Positions 1 to 12,033 of a stretch of DNA of 64,000 bases are shown here, in pieces. The notes beneath the pieces are model-generated. The model did no database searches and was not told the origin of the DNA. It worked only from the letters and a program-made list of their open reading frames with translations. Position numbers and translations under genes: made by a program. This stretch comes from Pohlia nutans. Taxonomy: Eukaryota; Streptophyta; Bryopsida; Bryales; Mniaceae. The stretch spans positions 38,159,811 to 38,223,810 of the forward strand of contig CM040085.1 in NCBI GenBank assembly GCA_022496805.1. The letters run 5' to 3'. How positions within the stretch are numbered: the first letter of the stretch is position 1; each line of letters opens with the position of its first letter.

Positions 1-177
1 ATCATTGTCCCCTAACGGACGCTTAATTCATGCGGGCCTACAATGGCGTTACCCTTTCACTATCTTTCTAAAAAAAAATTACAAACTCTTTTCTGGCCAA
101 ACTTTAAAATTTTCCATTCAAATAATAATGACATTTCATACACTTCAAGCATAAAATTTGGATCTCTTCAAGAATCC

Positions 178-726
178 TTAACCCCTACAAGCCCGAGGGA
201 TATCGGATAAAACATAGATGTGTTATAATATGTGCCTTCCATAAGTTTAATGAAGTTTGGTTCAATAGACACAATGTAGGGCATCATCTCTACAAATTAT
301 CGATACGGTTAAGCTTCCAAAAACAATTTTAGATTTTTTTTGATGAATTTAAAAGCATTAACCTTTGAAAAATTGTATAAATTATAATTTTCACTTTTAG
401 ATTTTAAAATTTAGCATGATTAGTTAAAATTGGTTAATCTATAGTAAACTTCAAAAAAGGAAAAAAATGATGGAGGGAACATCTTTACTTTCTCCAAATA
501 GAAAATTTAATAACACTAACACCACGTTGAGGGAATAGACTTTGAAAATTCTGCCTAGTGGAATTTAACTCAAATTGACATAATTCAAATTGCGTTGGAA
601 AGTAGACTTGATGTAGAATTTAAAAATATTTTTTATTATTTCAAAAACTTTTTTTTTTGGGTTTTGGGCAGCCTGTTAAAAACAGACATCAACCAAAAAA
701 TGGTCTCTTGGAAGCTTAGGGGTTAA
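178..726. mobile_element. TTAA-flanked MITE, family B copy 1
   Basis: The element begins TTAA-CCCCTACAAG and ends GCTTAGGGG-TTAA, so both ends carry the TTAA plus CCCC/GGGG signature seen throughout the window. Its right half (from about 530) matches the right half of the element at 49922-50706, including the final stretch AAGCTTAGGGG. TTAA target sites with CCC/GGG ends are known from the piggyBac superfamily; assignment to it is inference because no transposase is encoded. No coding capacity. Confidence 0.6.
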
Positions 727-745
727 ACAAAGACACGCAAATTTA

Positions 746-1215
746 GGGCCTCTTTACACTAGAGGCAAGAAGCCGTGAAGAGAGAAATTTCAGCCAATGG
801 AAGGCCTAAAAACCGAGAAGACCAAAGAATGTCACTTTACACTTGAAATTTTCAGTCCAAGGGACGGAAGGAGGAGAAAATGACATGGACAACACTTTTG
901 TCATTCGTGGCAAGAAAAGTGGACATTTTCCAAGGCCCCCGGATTTTGCATCAAGCCCACCTCAAGAGGTGGGTCTAACGCAAAATCCGGGAGGCCGTTT
1001 GGCCAAAATTCTCACAACCAATCATTTTTTATTTTTAAAAAAATATGTAAGAACTTTATTTTAAAAAATCAACACTTTATTTTGTGGCCCCTTCTCACTT
1101 TACACTATATCCAAAGGCCGTCAAGTTCAAAGGTTGGCTTCTCAAGGATGAGCCATGGCCCTTGTCAGGTTTTCTCCACGGCTTCTCGCCTGTAGGCTGT
1201 AGTGTAAAGAGGGCC
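746..1215. mobile_element. Tourist-like (PIF/Harbinger-type) MITE, 470 bp
   Basis: The termini are inverted: GGGCCTCTTTACACTAGAGG at the left and a matching complement ending GTAAAGAGGGCC at the right, flanked on both sides by TTA (743-745 and 1216-1218). A GGGCC terminus with a 3-bp TTA/TAA duplication is characteristic of PIF/Harbinger elements. A 108-bp relative with the same termini lies at 41126-41233. The interior contains a weak 73-codon reading frame that I do not regard as a gene. Confidence 0.65.
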
Positions 1216-1992
1216 TTAAGCTAATCTAACATGTTATAACATACTGTATGTGGAGGGCACGATCGGCACATCTGTGTCGAATATCTCATTATTTTCCAAA
1301 CTAAGGTATGACATATAGTATTCATTAATATTTTTGAAGATTAATTTTTTCACCATAAAATTAAAAAACAAAAAAATTAAAAAAAACTCTCTTTGAAAGA
1401 TCAACATACATGTTTAGATAAATTTCCGCCGACCTTGCCTGCCACGTATGGTTTTACGGGCTTGTAAGGTGACTAAATGGATGACGATGACTAAATGGAT
1501 GACGACAATATCATGGATGACCTTGACAGGAGAATCTCTTAGCGTTGCCTGGATCAAACGCAAACTGAACTCCATGATTTCAGGCTGTATGAGACTTATA
1601 ATACTTTGAACCGCGTTGAGAATTGCTTCTTGTCCGTAACCAGGACTTGGACTTGCAGCACCTAATAAGTTGAATGATAAACGTGTCCTTTTGAGAAACA
1701 TCCCCAGAAAGGGACACTTTTTAACATTTTATTTCGGGAGTGCAAATGAAGAATATTCATTACAAATTAGCACAAATGCACAGTTCAGATGCTAATGCAG
1801 GTCCCAGGGAAGGACAAGGACTCAATCACGGGGACATCTTTTGTGCACCTTGACCCTTAAATGCCTAATATCATACCTGCCAAATATCTTTCACAAAAAA
1901 TATTGGATGAAAATTGTTTATGTAGCAGTTGGAATTGAATAGTGAGTTACATCAATAAGCCACTTTTTGGCCTCCTAGGTGTTTGGGGGTTA
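1216..1992. other. Intergenic, no gene recognised
   Basis: AT-rich sequence with no conserved reading frame that I recognise. A short repeat of GACTAAATGGATGACGA occurs twice near 1470-1505. Nothing else is supported. Confidence 0.5.
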
Positions 1993-2476
1993 GAGCATCA
2001 TCAGGAACTTCAAGGCATGTGAACATGGTGCCATGATGGTGCATTGAAATGCAATTAAGATAATTTGATACCAACCTCCATACCAACCTAGTATGGAAAA
2101 AATGACACTAAAATGACCTGAATGTGGCCTTTGGTGTCAAAATGGCACCAAAATAGTCTGGTCCAACTTTTCTGATGATGGCCACCCATGCCCTCCCAGA
2201 GTCTCTCACACTCAAGAAGTATATGAAAAGTGCCAAGGGCCCTTCAAAAATACCTCTTGACTCTCAATCCTAGCGTGTTAGAAATTGGGCCTTCAAATCA
2301 CTATTTAGTTGACTATATCCTCATTTTCTACTTGTGATTGGTCTATTGACTATTTGATGCGCACTTTTGATATGTGAGGGGCGTGCAAGGGTGGGGGAAT
2401 GTGAGTGCAAGGACCCTTCAAATGTAGATGAATAATTTCAGCGAGTTAGTCTTAGCGTGCATGGGTGGGAATGCTC
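1993..2476. mobile_element. GAGCATC-ended MITE, family F copy 1
   Basis: Starts GAGCATCATC and ends GGGAATGCTC between TTA trinucleotides (1990-1992 and 2477-2479), a PIF/Harbinger-like arrangement. The part from about 2196 to 2476 is closely related to 41460-41730 plus 42544-42858, where the same sequence is split by a TTAA-type element. The terminal inverted repeat is short and imperfect, so the exact ends are uncertain. Confidence 0.45.
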
Positions 2477-3896
2477 TTAATCCTTACAATTCTGACCTAT
2501 GACGATGGAATCATGTTTTATCTGTCACATTCAATTTTGTCACTATGAATAAGATACGAATTCAACTTTATATTTTTAATGAATGAAGCCATGTGTCTAC
2601 TACAGACTACGAGTTTTTCATAAATTTTGGTGAAAATTTGAAATTACTATAATTTTTTGAAGTGATTGTAAAGAAAATTCATATACACAACATTCTTTAG
2701 CCCGCCTTTTAGACACCCTTGGGAATTGTCAGAGAATCCGAATCAAAAACACAAGAATTGGAATCTCATCAGAAATGTTGCTTTGATCAACTGAAGTCAC
2801 GTAGGATGGCTTGCTTTCTTAACAATTTCTTAGTAGTGAAGCCACTCGTTATAATACATGAGTCAAGAAGCTCTCATTATTAAATTCTTAAGTTTTGACT
2901 CCTCACCTAACAAGTCCAGGATGAAAATGGTGAGTACTAACATTGGCTAAAGAACGCTATGTAAATTACAAAATATACTAAAAAATTCCGATTTTTTTTA
3001 CCAAAGGTGTAAATTAGGATGAAGAAAAGTACAGTAACTGAAAATCATCCGTATGTTTAATTTTAGAAAAAAATCATTACACCATAGTAGTATCTACCGA
3101 ACTTGTCACTCTAATAAAACACTCAATTTTTAGAGTTTTCCAAAAATTCAAAATGGAGTAGAAACTAGACTTGGTAAGCTTCATTTTGTTAGTTAACCCT
3201 TAAACATCAAGAAGGTCTTTGGAGGACAACCCAAAGAGCATCTCCAAAAGTCTACAACAGCTGCAAAAAAAACTGCCAGCCTGCCGTCAGTGCTGACCAG
3301 CAAGCACTGTTGGCCAACGTTTTTGTTTCTTTTTTAAAATGCTTTGTCTCTCTCCATAGTTGTTGCCTGATCATAGCTCCCTCCTTCCCCCGTTTCCTTC
3401 ATTTGATTGTGGATTGTTCCATAATTGTCTAATTTAGGCAAATATGCTAAATTTAGCCTCAATTTTTTCATCACCTTTCCAAAGCACCAATCCATTTCAA
3501 TTTTGGTTGAGAAAATCCATTTTTTTTCTCCATTATTCTCTCATAAACAAGCCCGTAGGGCTTTTATGAAGTTTAAGGGTTAAACTCAAATGAAACATAA
3601 CGATTTTTTATAATCTAAATTTAGTTTAAGCAGGAAATAATAAAAAAATCCAAAATATAATACATGGTGAACCATTTTTGCGACTCTTTGTGTAATCGGG
3701 ACCCCATGTAAAATCCAAAAATAGCTTGAATGACCTTAATTTAACTTGAAAAGGTGGCATAAAAAGAACCTAATGAAGAGCCTTCATAAAAAGAACTGGA
3801 TGAAAATTCCTTCATCTACTCTATGATACTCTAGTTCACTTTGGGTAAGTTACATCCATCTGTAAGATTTCGGCTGCACAAACGTTTAGAGATTAA
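2477..3896. mobile_element. TTAA-flanked MITE, family D copy 1, with two insertions
   Basis: Runs from TTAATCCTTACAATTC to ACGTTTAGAGA-TTAA. It is related in inverted orientation to the element whose intact end lies at 12033. Comparison of the two copies shows two insertions here: a 391-bp TTAA element at 3193-3583, and about 270 bp near 2686-2955 with ends like ACATTCTTTAGC and GCTAAAGAACG. No coding capacity. Confidence 0.55.
3193..3583. mobile_element. TTAA-flanked MITE, family E copy 1
   Basis: TTAA-CCCTTAAACATC at the left and GTTTAAGGG-TTAA at the right. It sits inside the family D copy. The sister copy near 9225 reads straight through this point, which gives a related empty site. The right end (AAGCCCGTAGGGCTTT then GTTTAAGGG) is shared with the 236-bp element ending at 7744. 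Confidence 0.65.
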
Positions 3897-4587
3897 GGAC
3901 CAAAGAGCCTTAATTGGGCCTCATGTCATTTGTTTTACCAGTTTAGAGTAGTTTCTTTTTGTTTCAATCTTACTTGGTTTTTTACTCGCGGAGATCACAC
4001 CCCCTTACGTTTCATAACCACGTGCGATCAAAATTTGCTACCCTATATTATATGTCATAGATAATTTTAAAAAGTATGATATTTTTTTTCTACATATACA
4101 TAACCATTGATGATATCTTTGTATATTTCTTTGAATTTTTTCGTCATCTTCATTTTTTGAAGTAATTGTTTTAGTTCAATTCTGCGTCATTCTAATTAGA
4201 AACGGTATATTTTATTAAAAAACAAATCATCAAATTTGGTTACCATTTTTTATTATGTAATAGATACCGTGTATATCTACTCATGAAAAAAAAAATTGAT
4301 AAAATTTTGACCCATTTTGGTGATGCTTTATGTAAAAAGTAGATTTTTTTGTATCGCACGTGGTGTTCAACTTGACAATGGAGTGCACCTCTGGGGTTTT
4401 TTACCAACCAAATACCTAGACCACCTACACGTTTTACTTTGACATATCTATAAATACAAGATTGATTAGGACTCATATGTAATTCCAATGGTATAATTTT
4501 TTTTCATGTCCAAAGTATATTTTTCACAATAGGATCGATTAAATTTTTCATTTAAAAACCACAAATCCTTGAACTTGTAGGGGTTAA
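3893..4587. mobile_element. TTAA-flanked MITE, family C, enlarged copy
   Basis: The left end TTAAGGACCAAAGAGCC and following GGGCCTCATGT, and the right end ACTTGTAGGGG-TTAA, match the ends of the shorter family C copies (39047-39270 and 45904-46144). At 695 bp it is about three times their length, so it probably contains another insertion whose ends I could not define. Confidence 0.4.
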
Positions 4588-6402
4588 AATTTTACTTACA
4601 AGACTCATGTAAGGTACACATACCATAAACCAAGAAGATGAGGTGTTTTGCATCTTAGAAATTGGAGTTTGATCAAGGACTTATTTTCCCTAGATAGAAA
4701 AGAAGAAACTATGAAGAGACAAAGTGATTCCATGTTTTCTTTTGCCAAATAGACAAATTTCTACAATTTTTCAAAGTGGAAAGTTTATAATACCCCCTAC
4801 TCGTGACCTAAAATTATCTTAAACTGATAATGGGCTACCCCACTACTCTATCTAGAATAGAGCAAATGCAAGAAGCCAATTAGTTGATACTAATCTCCCA
4901 AAAATGGTTTATGGTTAATCTACAACACGGTTTCAGTGGTAGTTCATGACACGGTTTTTAGGGGTGTCTTGGTTAATAGTACAATTTCTATGTTATTTAA
5001 GGCGGTCTATTGCAGTAAAGCTCTGCAATTCAACTTCAAAAGTGTACTGCATAGCTATGAAAACAAAGTCTTTTGAGCATCTTACCTTCTTATCTAGGTG
5101 ATGGTGACCTAGATGGAAGCACTTCCCCAAACAAATTCTTCATTCACGTTTCCTATGTAGTAAGCACATAACATTCTTTAGTTAGTAATGCAACACATCC
5201 TTTTGTTTGTGCAAAGTATCAACATCTAAACAGGGAATTGATGATGTGGAACATGTAGAAACTATTTTATAAATAGAAGTTTGTTGAGCTGTCAAGCCAT
5301 CTTTAGCTAAAGATGGCTTTTATTCTCCAGAAGAGTACGATTCTTGCAACAATTCTAGCCTGCGATGCTGCTTCCCTAGGGTGAACAATGGGGCTGCTAA
5401 AGAATGCATGTCATGCATTAAAGAATCAACACCTGCTTCTCATATGATTATGGTATCAGGGCATGTATGCCGGGTTATGTCAAATGTATATTTTATCTAT
5501 GAGTTGTACGTGCGCAATTAAAAATTAACATTTAAATGTATATTATATTTGGGGTTTGAAATTCAGGAGATGCCATCATTCCTATTTTGCTATGATGATC
5601 TGTTGCTTACATTTTCTATAAACAAGTACCCCCCAACCAAGACCACCAAAACTGAATATTTGTAGGTTCCGTCAACATATTTTTTTTAATAAACACAAAA
5701 CAATTTCCCAAACTTTCCAGTGGCAGCCATTTGAAAAAAATATATTGAAACTGCTCCCACTCTCCCAGGCTCAGGTGTTCTTTGAATGGAGGTAGGATAC
5801 TGTTGGAAAATCTGCATGATTCAACTTTTGGTGGCAAGTCCACCCAATTTTTGTATTTGTATTTTTGTATATATATTTTTTATGCTTTTATATGTTTGGT
5901 GGCAAATATGTGCCTTTGTACCAGTAAACCACGCTTGTAGAATAAATAGAGTTGTTAAAACCAGCCTGTCATAGACCCATTAATTAATAATCATCCCGTA
6001 ATACTGAGTATACACAATGGGTCGTGAGCAAGGACAGTGGTATTCAAGGCTCCTGTACTGTACACGCGTGAAAGCCATTGATGGGTACCCCATGGCCACG
6101 GTTGGGCTTTGCCAAAAGTGCAAGTCTGACTTGGTCCTTCCAGTACTCATGAAGAGAGCGTGTCGTCTTTGACCGCTTGCCCTAATTATATAGAACTCCA
6201 TTACGTGATTTCAAACACCCTTACATCTCCTTCATTCCAAGCTTTGCTTCATCACCATTGATGCCATAGCACAAACAGACGAATTCCCTCATTAGAGCAG
6301 ACGTGGTTTGGGGAAGCGAGTTGTTCATTTTGGGAATAAGGGAAAAAATAATGACAATGTACAAGTCTGTTTCTACGCTGGTGTAGGAAATAAGCTTAAC
6401 CT
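4588..6402. other. Intergenic, no gene recognised
   Basis: AT-rich, with only short open frames (up to 75 codons) without recognisable motifs. The one clear structure is a perfect 26-bp palindrome at 5294-5319. Confidence 0.45.
5294..5319. repeat. Perfect 26-bp palindrome
   Basis: Two 13-bp arms meet at AGCT: AAGCCATCTTTAG followed directly by CTAAAGATGGCTT. The inner 16 bases (ATCTTTAGCTAAAGAT) recur as a palindrome at 32478-32493, suggesting the centre or end of a shared repeat. Confidence 0.75.
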
Positions 6403-6985
6403 TTAACCCCTAAACAGGGAGTCCCTGTAATTGACAATTTGAGAAAAAGCATCATAAACTACTATTTAGAAGAATATTTTGGAATTTATATACAAATGAA
6501 AGTTCTAGATTTTGAAATTTAGATTCCATCCGTACGGTTTGATTCACTAATACTATCACCAATATTTAATTATAAAATTTGAAAGTTAAAATTAAAAATT
6601 CCTTCTAAATTCGATTACAAACAAAATTTTAATATTTTTTGAGTAAAATTTATTGGAATGAATGTGAAATGAGATACTCCTAAACATGGTGATTCTTTGA
6701 AATTTTTGTGTTTCTTAAATCTATGACCTCATTTTTGCAAGGCCACTTTTGAACTACAGTCAATGCAATTTTGGCTTGGTCAACGACTTGACATACTTCT
6801 ACATTTGTAATTTTAGAAAATTATGTACTCAAGTATGACTAAATCCAACCGTTAGATAGGAAAACAACTTGGTGAAGAATCTCCAAAAAAATGGATGATT
6901 TTCATCCAAGCATTGATGAGAACGTGAGAAGGGTTTGAATATGTTAGTCGTCCACTTTCTGGACGCTCTGATGTTTAGGGGTTAA
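6403..6985. mobile_element. TTAA-flanked MITE, family A-like copy
   Basis: TTAA-CCCCTAAACAGG to ATGTTTAGGGG-TTAA. The internal stretch around 6500-6600 (ATCCGTACGG, then CACCAATATT) matches family A elements at 42859 and 38191. The last TTAA is shared with the next element. Confidence 0.6.
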
Positions 6986-7489
6986 CCCCTAAGTACTGAT
7001 CAAGCATTTTCCGGTTGCAGCCCAAACAGCAATGGTCAGGAAATGACATTTTTTGAGTTTTGACATTTTGTCGAAATTGGGGGTAAAGATTATGTTCTAG
7101 TGTTGTTTGATGCATTTCATTTGCAATATTGAGGTTCACTAAGGAATTTTTTTAAAACAAACACCCCAACATTGTCCTAGTGTTAGAAAACTTTCTATTT
7201 AAGAAAATCAATGATGCTATCTCATTTGAATTTTTTGCTTTTTTAAAATTTAGAATAGAATGTCTAGATTTAACCAATCATACCAAATTCTAAAAATAAA
7301 TATTGTGATTTTTGTGAATATTAAATGGAAAATGCTTCTAAATTCATTAAATGAGTGTCTAAAACATTTTTGAAAGTTTGATGGTACAAATAATTACTAA
7401 ACATCATGCTTTTCATTTTTTCTTTTGGACCAAACTTCATCAAAGTTGCAGAAGTAACATTTTATAACACATCTAAGTTTTGCCCTTAA
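6982..7489. mobile_element. TTAA-flanked MITE, family B-like, inverted
   Basis: Starts TTAA-CCCCTAAGTACTG and ends with a stretch (AACTTCATCAAAGTT, then TATAACACATCTAAG) that is the inverse of the left part of the element at 178-726. It abuts its neighbours at shared TTAA sites. Confidence 0.5.
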
Positions 7490-7508
7490 CCCCTCTGTCA
7501 TTTAGGGG

Positions 7509-7744
7509 TTAAAGTACATATGCTTTCCTAATTCCACACCCAAAATCTCTTTCAAACTCCATTTTAAGCACGATTCTCTTTCCAATTTACTTCGGTTCTA
7601 TCCTGAAAGAAATATAGATCCCTCAAAGGTGCTTGGTTTGACATTTAAAAAACCCCATTTGATGCAACGGAGTAGAAGTTATGAGCAAGATTCTCCAAAA
7701 ATACTACCAAGCCCATAGGGCTTTCTAAGTCGTTTAAGGGTTAA
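7509..7744. mobile_element. TTAA-flanked MITE, family E copy 2, 236 bp
   Basis: Bounded by TTAA at both ends. The right end (AAGCCCATAGGGCTTT, then CGTTTAAGGG-TTAA) matches the right end of 3193-3583. The left end lacks the CCC terminus. A 27-bp TTAA-CCCC...GGGG-TTAA remnant (7486-7512) lies immediately to its left. Confidence 0.45.
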
Positions 7745-8896
7745 CCCTATGAGAGCTTGGAGAAAGATGCATGTAGTTTAGGAGCTTTTGATGTAAATTC
7801 ATCCCTAAAGAACAAAGAAGCCCAAGTTGGGCCTCATGTTATTTTAAACAGTTTTAAGTAGGTGCTCTGTAGACTTTCATTTCATGAAGCATGAAGTTCA
7901 AAAAAATTTGTACAAGAATGATCAATGTATTGGCAATTTTTTGCACCTCTTTATTCATTTTTTTTCAACACATGCAATGTTCGTCACTAATTCAAGTGAT
8001 ACAAAATTTTGTCCAATATAAATTGCATTTTTCACAATATGATTGATTGAAATTTTCATTTAAAACCATGATTCATTGGTCCTTTAGAGGTTAAATTTTT
8101 GTTTGACAATAGAAGTAACCCAAAACAAGCAATTAGTTCTGTTGAGTTTAAGTAGAGTCTGCGATCTAATATTATCAATTTATGACAGGGATTGTTTATG
8201 AATAGTCCCTTGGGCTTGTGGATACTTGTGGGAACTCTCCTTTAGCATTAGAGAGGTCATGAGTTCCACTCCCATAGGCGGTGCAGACTATAGACTAGTT
8301 TTGCAGCCTTTTTGAATTGAAAATGAATCTAAGGTGAGTATAGCATTAGTAAGCTCTTAAAAATGTCCATCATCCATCCACTCAATGCTGGCTCTCTTAA
8401 GGATTGAGGTACTGGCACCTTGATCAGATGATGTATCCAATCCGATCAAAATGTGCCAAAGGTGTACATTCTAGGACGAGAATGTACTTATGCAATACAT
8501 GTGTTAACTTCTTTTCCAAAGGATATTAGCATATGTGTTGCAAATGTACATTCCTGTCCTAATATGTTCACCATATGTACATTCTAGCCAAATTGGGTTC
8601 AATGTTCCTTTAACCCTCAAATGTTGTTGCAATCATATACCCCATCTCTAGAACCCCGGTGGTCTTTAATGCATGGAGACAAAATTGCCCCCTATTTTGT
8701 TATTTGTACGGGGGCCCACCTAAAAAAAAAACCCCTTCTTCTATGGTTCTTTATTCCCAAATAGGTCTCTCTAGGGTAGTTTGGGGCTGGAGGCTCCAAA
8801 TTTGCAAAAAAAAAAAAATTGCCGAAAAAAAGCCCTTAGGGAATAAAGGAAATTCTAAGGAATAATGGGAATGGATGAATAGTGCCCGCATTCAAG
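7745..8896. other. Repeat-derived intergenic sequence
   Basis: 7801-8094 is family C-like (GGGCCTCATGTTATTT, ending GGTCCTTTAGAGG-TTAA). At about 8208-8290 there is a stretch resembling an RNA polymerase III B box (GAGTTCCACTCCC) that could be SINE-derived. A purine-rich stretch with poly-A tracts follows at 8720-8830. No gene is supported. Confidence 0.35.
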
Positions 8897-9358
8897 ACCA
8901 CTCAGGGTTTTAGAGACAGGGGCCATATATTGGCAAATGGATGTAACTTATCCAAAGCAAACTAAAGTATCACATAGTAGATGAAGGATTTTTCATCCAA
9001 TTCTTTTTGTGAAAGCTCTTCGTTAGTTATACCACCTCTTCAAGTTAAATCAAGGTCATTTAAGCTATTTTTGGATTTTACATAAGATCCCAACTACGAA
9101 ATGAGTAGTAAAAACGGTTCACCATGTAGTGTGTTTTGAATTTTTTTTGTTTGTTTTTGCTTAAAAACTAAATTTAGGCCATGAAATTGAATTCTATCAC
9201 ATTTGAGCTGCACTAATAAAATGAAGCTTACCAAGTCTAGTTTCTACTCTATTTTGAATTTTTGGAAAACTCTAAAAACTGAGTGTTTTATTGGAGTTAC
9301 AAGTATGGTGGGTACTACCATGGTGTAGGGAATTATTCTAAAATTTTAAATTTAGGTA

Positions 9359-11733
9359 CAGTGACGAACAAAACTAAGTATTGATTTGAAACTTTTCCAT
9401 TCAAACAACCATACCATGAGCATCAATGGCCAAAGTCCAAGAGTGAATATGCAAAAGTTGTAGTATGTGACATATAACACATTACTATGGAAATTTGAAG
9501 AAAAACTCAATTGTGATTTGAAAGAAAATGAATTTCAAAGTTAGCCATGTCTAAAACTCGGTTTTGTGCGCTATAATTTGGAACTACTTTAAATTTTGTC
9601 AATTTTTTCTTAGAGCTTCAAAAAACTTTTTGTGCCTTGGCATGTTGGTATACATCATTTTAGATTGTTGTACACGAAAATTGAAGGAAGTTGACATTTA
9701 TAGAATTAAAAATATTCACAATTTGACAAACATTCAAATGATGTTGGTTCTCACGATATTTGAATATTTTTTGGAATTGAGAGCATGAGATTGCATTGGC
9801 CATTGTATAGAGAGCATAGGTTGCAACATGAACCATTGTTGCACCTTAATGCCCTTGCATTTGATATAGTTGTTGAATAGGCCAATGCATTCAGTTTATA
9901 TATTAGGTTTATATGATGCAGTTTTTTGGTCTAACTTTTTTGTACAAAGTCTAGAGTTCATGACGCACATAATCAATCAACCAATTGAGCAACTTGTTTT
10001 TGTCGCTTTCAGTATCATCAAAAACTTGTCAATTTTATGAAAGTCGGTATAATTTCTGGCAACTTTGAACTTTTTGATGATATTGAAAATGATATGTTTT
10101 TTTTAAATTTTGGTTCGTTGAATTGATTATGTGCGATAAGAATTCTAGTCTTTGTACAAAAAACCTAGACTAAAAAACTGCATCATATAGCTCTAATATA
10201 TAAATTGAATGCATTGGCCTATTCAACAACTATATCAAATGCAAGGGCATTAAGGTGTAACAATGGTTCATGTTGCAACCTATGCTCTCTATACAATGGC
10301 CAATGCAATCCTATGCTCTCAATTCCAAAAAAATATTCAAATATCGTGAGAACCAACATCATTTGAATGTTTGTCAAATTGTGAATATTTTTAATTCTAT
10401 AAATGTCAACTTCCTTCAATTTTCGTGTACAGTGGGGTGACACCGAAATTGGCACCTTGTGCAATTCCAGGGATAGTGCCCACACTGCTGCCAACTTTGA
10501 CACCCTCCCGAGGGCTGGAAAATTGTTATTTTAATATGAAATTTTAGAAACAAAATTATTATTATGTTGAAAACATGTGTACCAAATTTCAAGGCCAGAA
10601 GATTGATGCAAAAAAAGATATTCAAGATTTACTAACAAGGGGTAGTTGTAAGAAATGTTTCACAACTGCCAACTTTGACACCCTCTTAAGGATTGAAGAA
10701 TTTTTTTTTTCCCATGGAATTTTTGGAGTAGGAATATCTTTATGTTGTTTACACATGTGAAAAAATTCAAGTCCAAAAGACCCACAAGAAAAATGATATT
10801 CCAAATCTACCAACAATGTAGTTGTGAGAAACAAAGAGGAAAATCGTCTCACAACTTTGACAGCCTCCCTAGAGTTGAGTATTTGTTATTTCAATATGAA
10901 AGCCTTTACACGTGTTATCAACTTAAAAGTGATTTTGTGCCAAAAATTCCATTTTAAAATAACAAATTCCCAACCCTAGAGAGGCAGTCAAAGTTGTGAG
11001 ACAATTTTCCTATTTGTTTCTTACAACTACACCTGTTGGTAGATTTGGAATATCATTTTTCTTGTGGGTCTTTTGGACTTGAATTTTTTCATATGTGTAA
11101 TCAACATAAAGATATTCCTACTCCAAAAATTCCATGGGAAAAAAACATTTCTTCAATCCTTGGGAGGGTGTCAAAGTTGGCAGTTGTGAAACATTTCTTA
11201 CAACTACCCCTTGTTAGTAAATCTTGAATATCTTTTTTTGTATCAATCTTCTGGCCTTGAAATTTGGTACACATGTTTTCAACATAATAATAATTTTGTT
11301 TCTAAAATTTCATGTTAAAATAACAATTTTCTAGCCCTCGGGAGGGTGTCAAAGTTGGTAGCAGTGTGGGCACTATCCCTGGAATTGCACAAGGTGCCAA
11401 TTTCGGTGTCACCCCACTGTACAACAATCTAAAATGATGTATACCAACATGCCAAGGCACAAAAAGTTTTTTGAAGCTCTAAGAAAAAATTGACAAAATT
11501 TAAAGTAGTTCCGAATTATAGCGCACAAAACCGAGTTTTAGACATGGCTAACTTTGAAATTCATTTTCTTTCAAATCACAATTGAGTTTTTCTTCAAACT
11601 TCCATAGTAATGTGTTATATGTCACATACTACAACTTTTGCATATTCACTCTTGGACTTTGGCCATTGATGCTCATGGTATGGTTGTTTGAATGGAAAAG
11701 TTTCAAATCAATACTCAGTTTTGTTCGTCATTG
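9359..11733. mobile_element. Long foldback MITE with TA target (outer)
   Basis: It is an inverted repeat over nearly its whole length. Left arm 9359 to about 10052 begins CAGTGACGAACAAAACT. The right arm, about 10053-10429 plus 11422-11733, ends with the complement AGTTTTGTTCGTCATTG. Both ends are flanked by TA (9357-9358 and 11734-11735). TA target plus CAGTG-like ends suggests the Tc1/mariner group (inference). Without the element nested in its right arm it would be about 1.38 kb with arms near 690 bp. Transcription would give a long hairpin RNA. Short open frames within it are mirror images of one another and not genes. Confidence 0.75.
10430..11419. mobile_element. Foldback MITE with tandem subrepeats (inner), 990 bp
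   Basis: Ends CAGTGGGGTGACACC and GGTGTCACCCCACTG, flanked by TA at 10428-10429 and 11420-11421. Each arm contains three subrepeats of about 180 bp marked by CCAACTTTGACACCCTC (starts about 10491, 10669, 10850 on the left, mirrored on the right). The arms are separated by roughly 60 bp of unpaired sequence near 10898-10955. It interrupts the right arm of the outer foldback. The intact left arm (TTGTTGTACACGAAAA) shows the pre-insertion site. Confidence 0.8.
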
Positions 11734-12033
11734 TACACAAATGGTTTTCATTTGATGTATTGTTCTATATTGTAATTTACACCTTGGGTAAAAAAATTGG
11801 AAGTTTTGAGTACATTTTATAATTGATATGAATTTTCTTTACAATCACTTCAAAAAATCATAGTAATTTCAAATTGTCACCAAAATTTATGAAAAGTTCA
11901 TGATTTGTAGTAGACACATGGCTTCATCTACTAAAAATACAAAGTTGAATTCTTATCTTATTTATGGTGCCAAAATCGAGTGTGATAGGTAAAGCAAGAT
12001 TCCATGGTCATAGGCCCAACGTTTAGGGGTTAA

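Larger units (their letters stand above)
8900..12033. mobile_element. TTAA-type MITE, family D copy 2, carrying nested foldback elements
   Basis: The right end is AACGTTTAGGGG-TTAA at 12033. The left end near 8900 is diverged and approximate. Sequence on both sides of 9359-11733 is the inverse of the family D copy at 2477-3896. The copy is split by a foldback element, which itself contains another foldback element. Confidence 0.5.

Noticed and set aside
8208..8290. tRNA-like stretch with B-box-like GAGTTCCACTCCC
   Set aside because: It cannot be folded into a convincing cloverleaf and lacks a good A box; at most SINE-derived.
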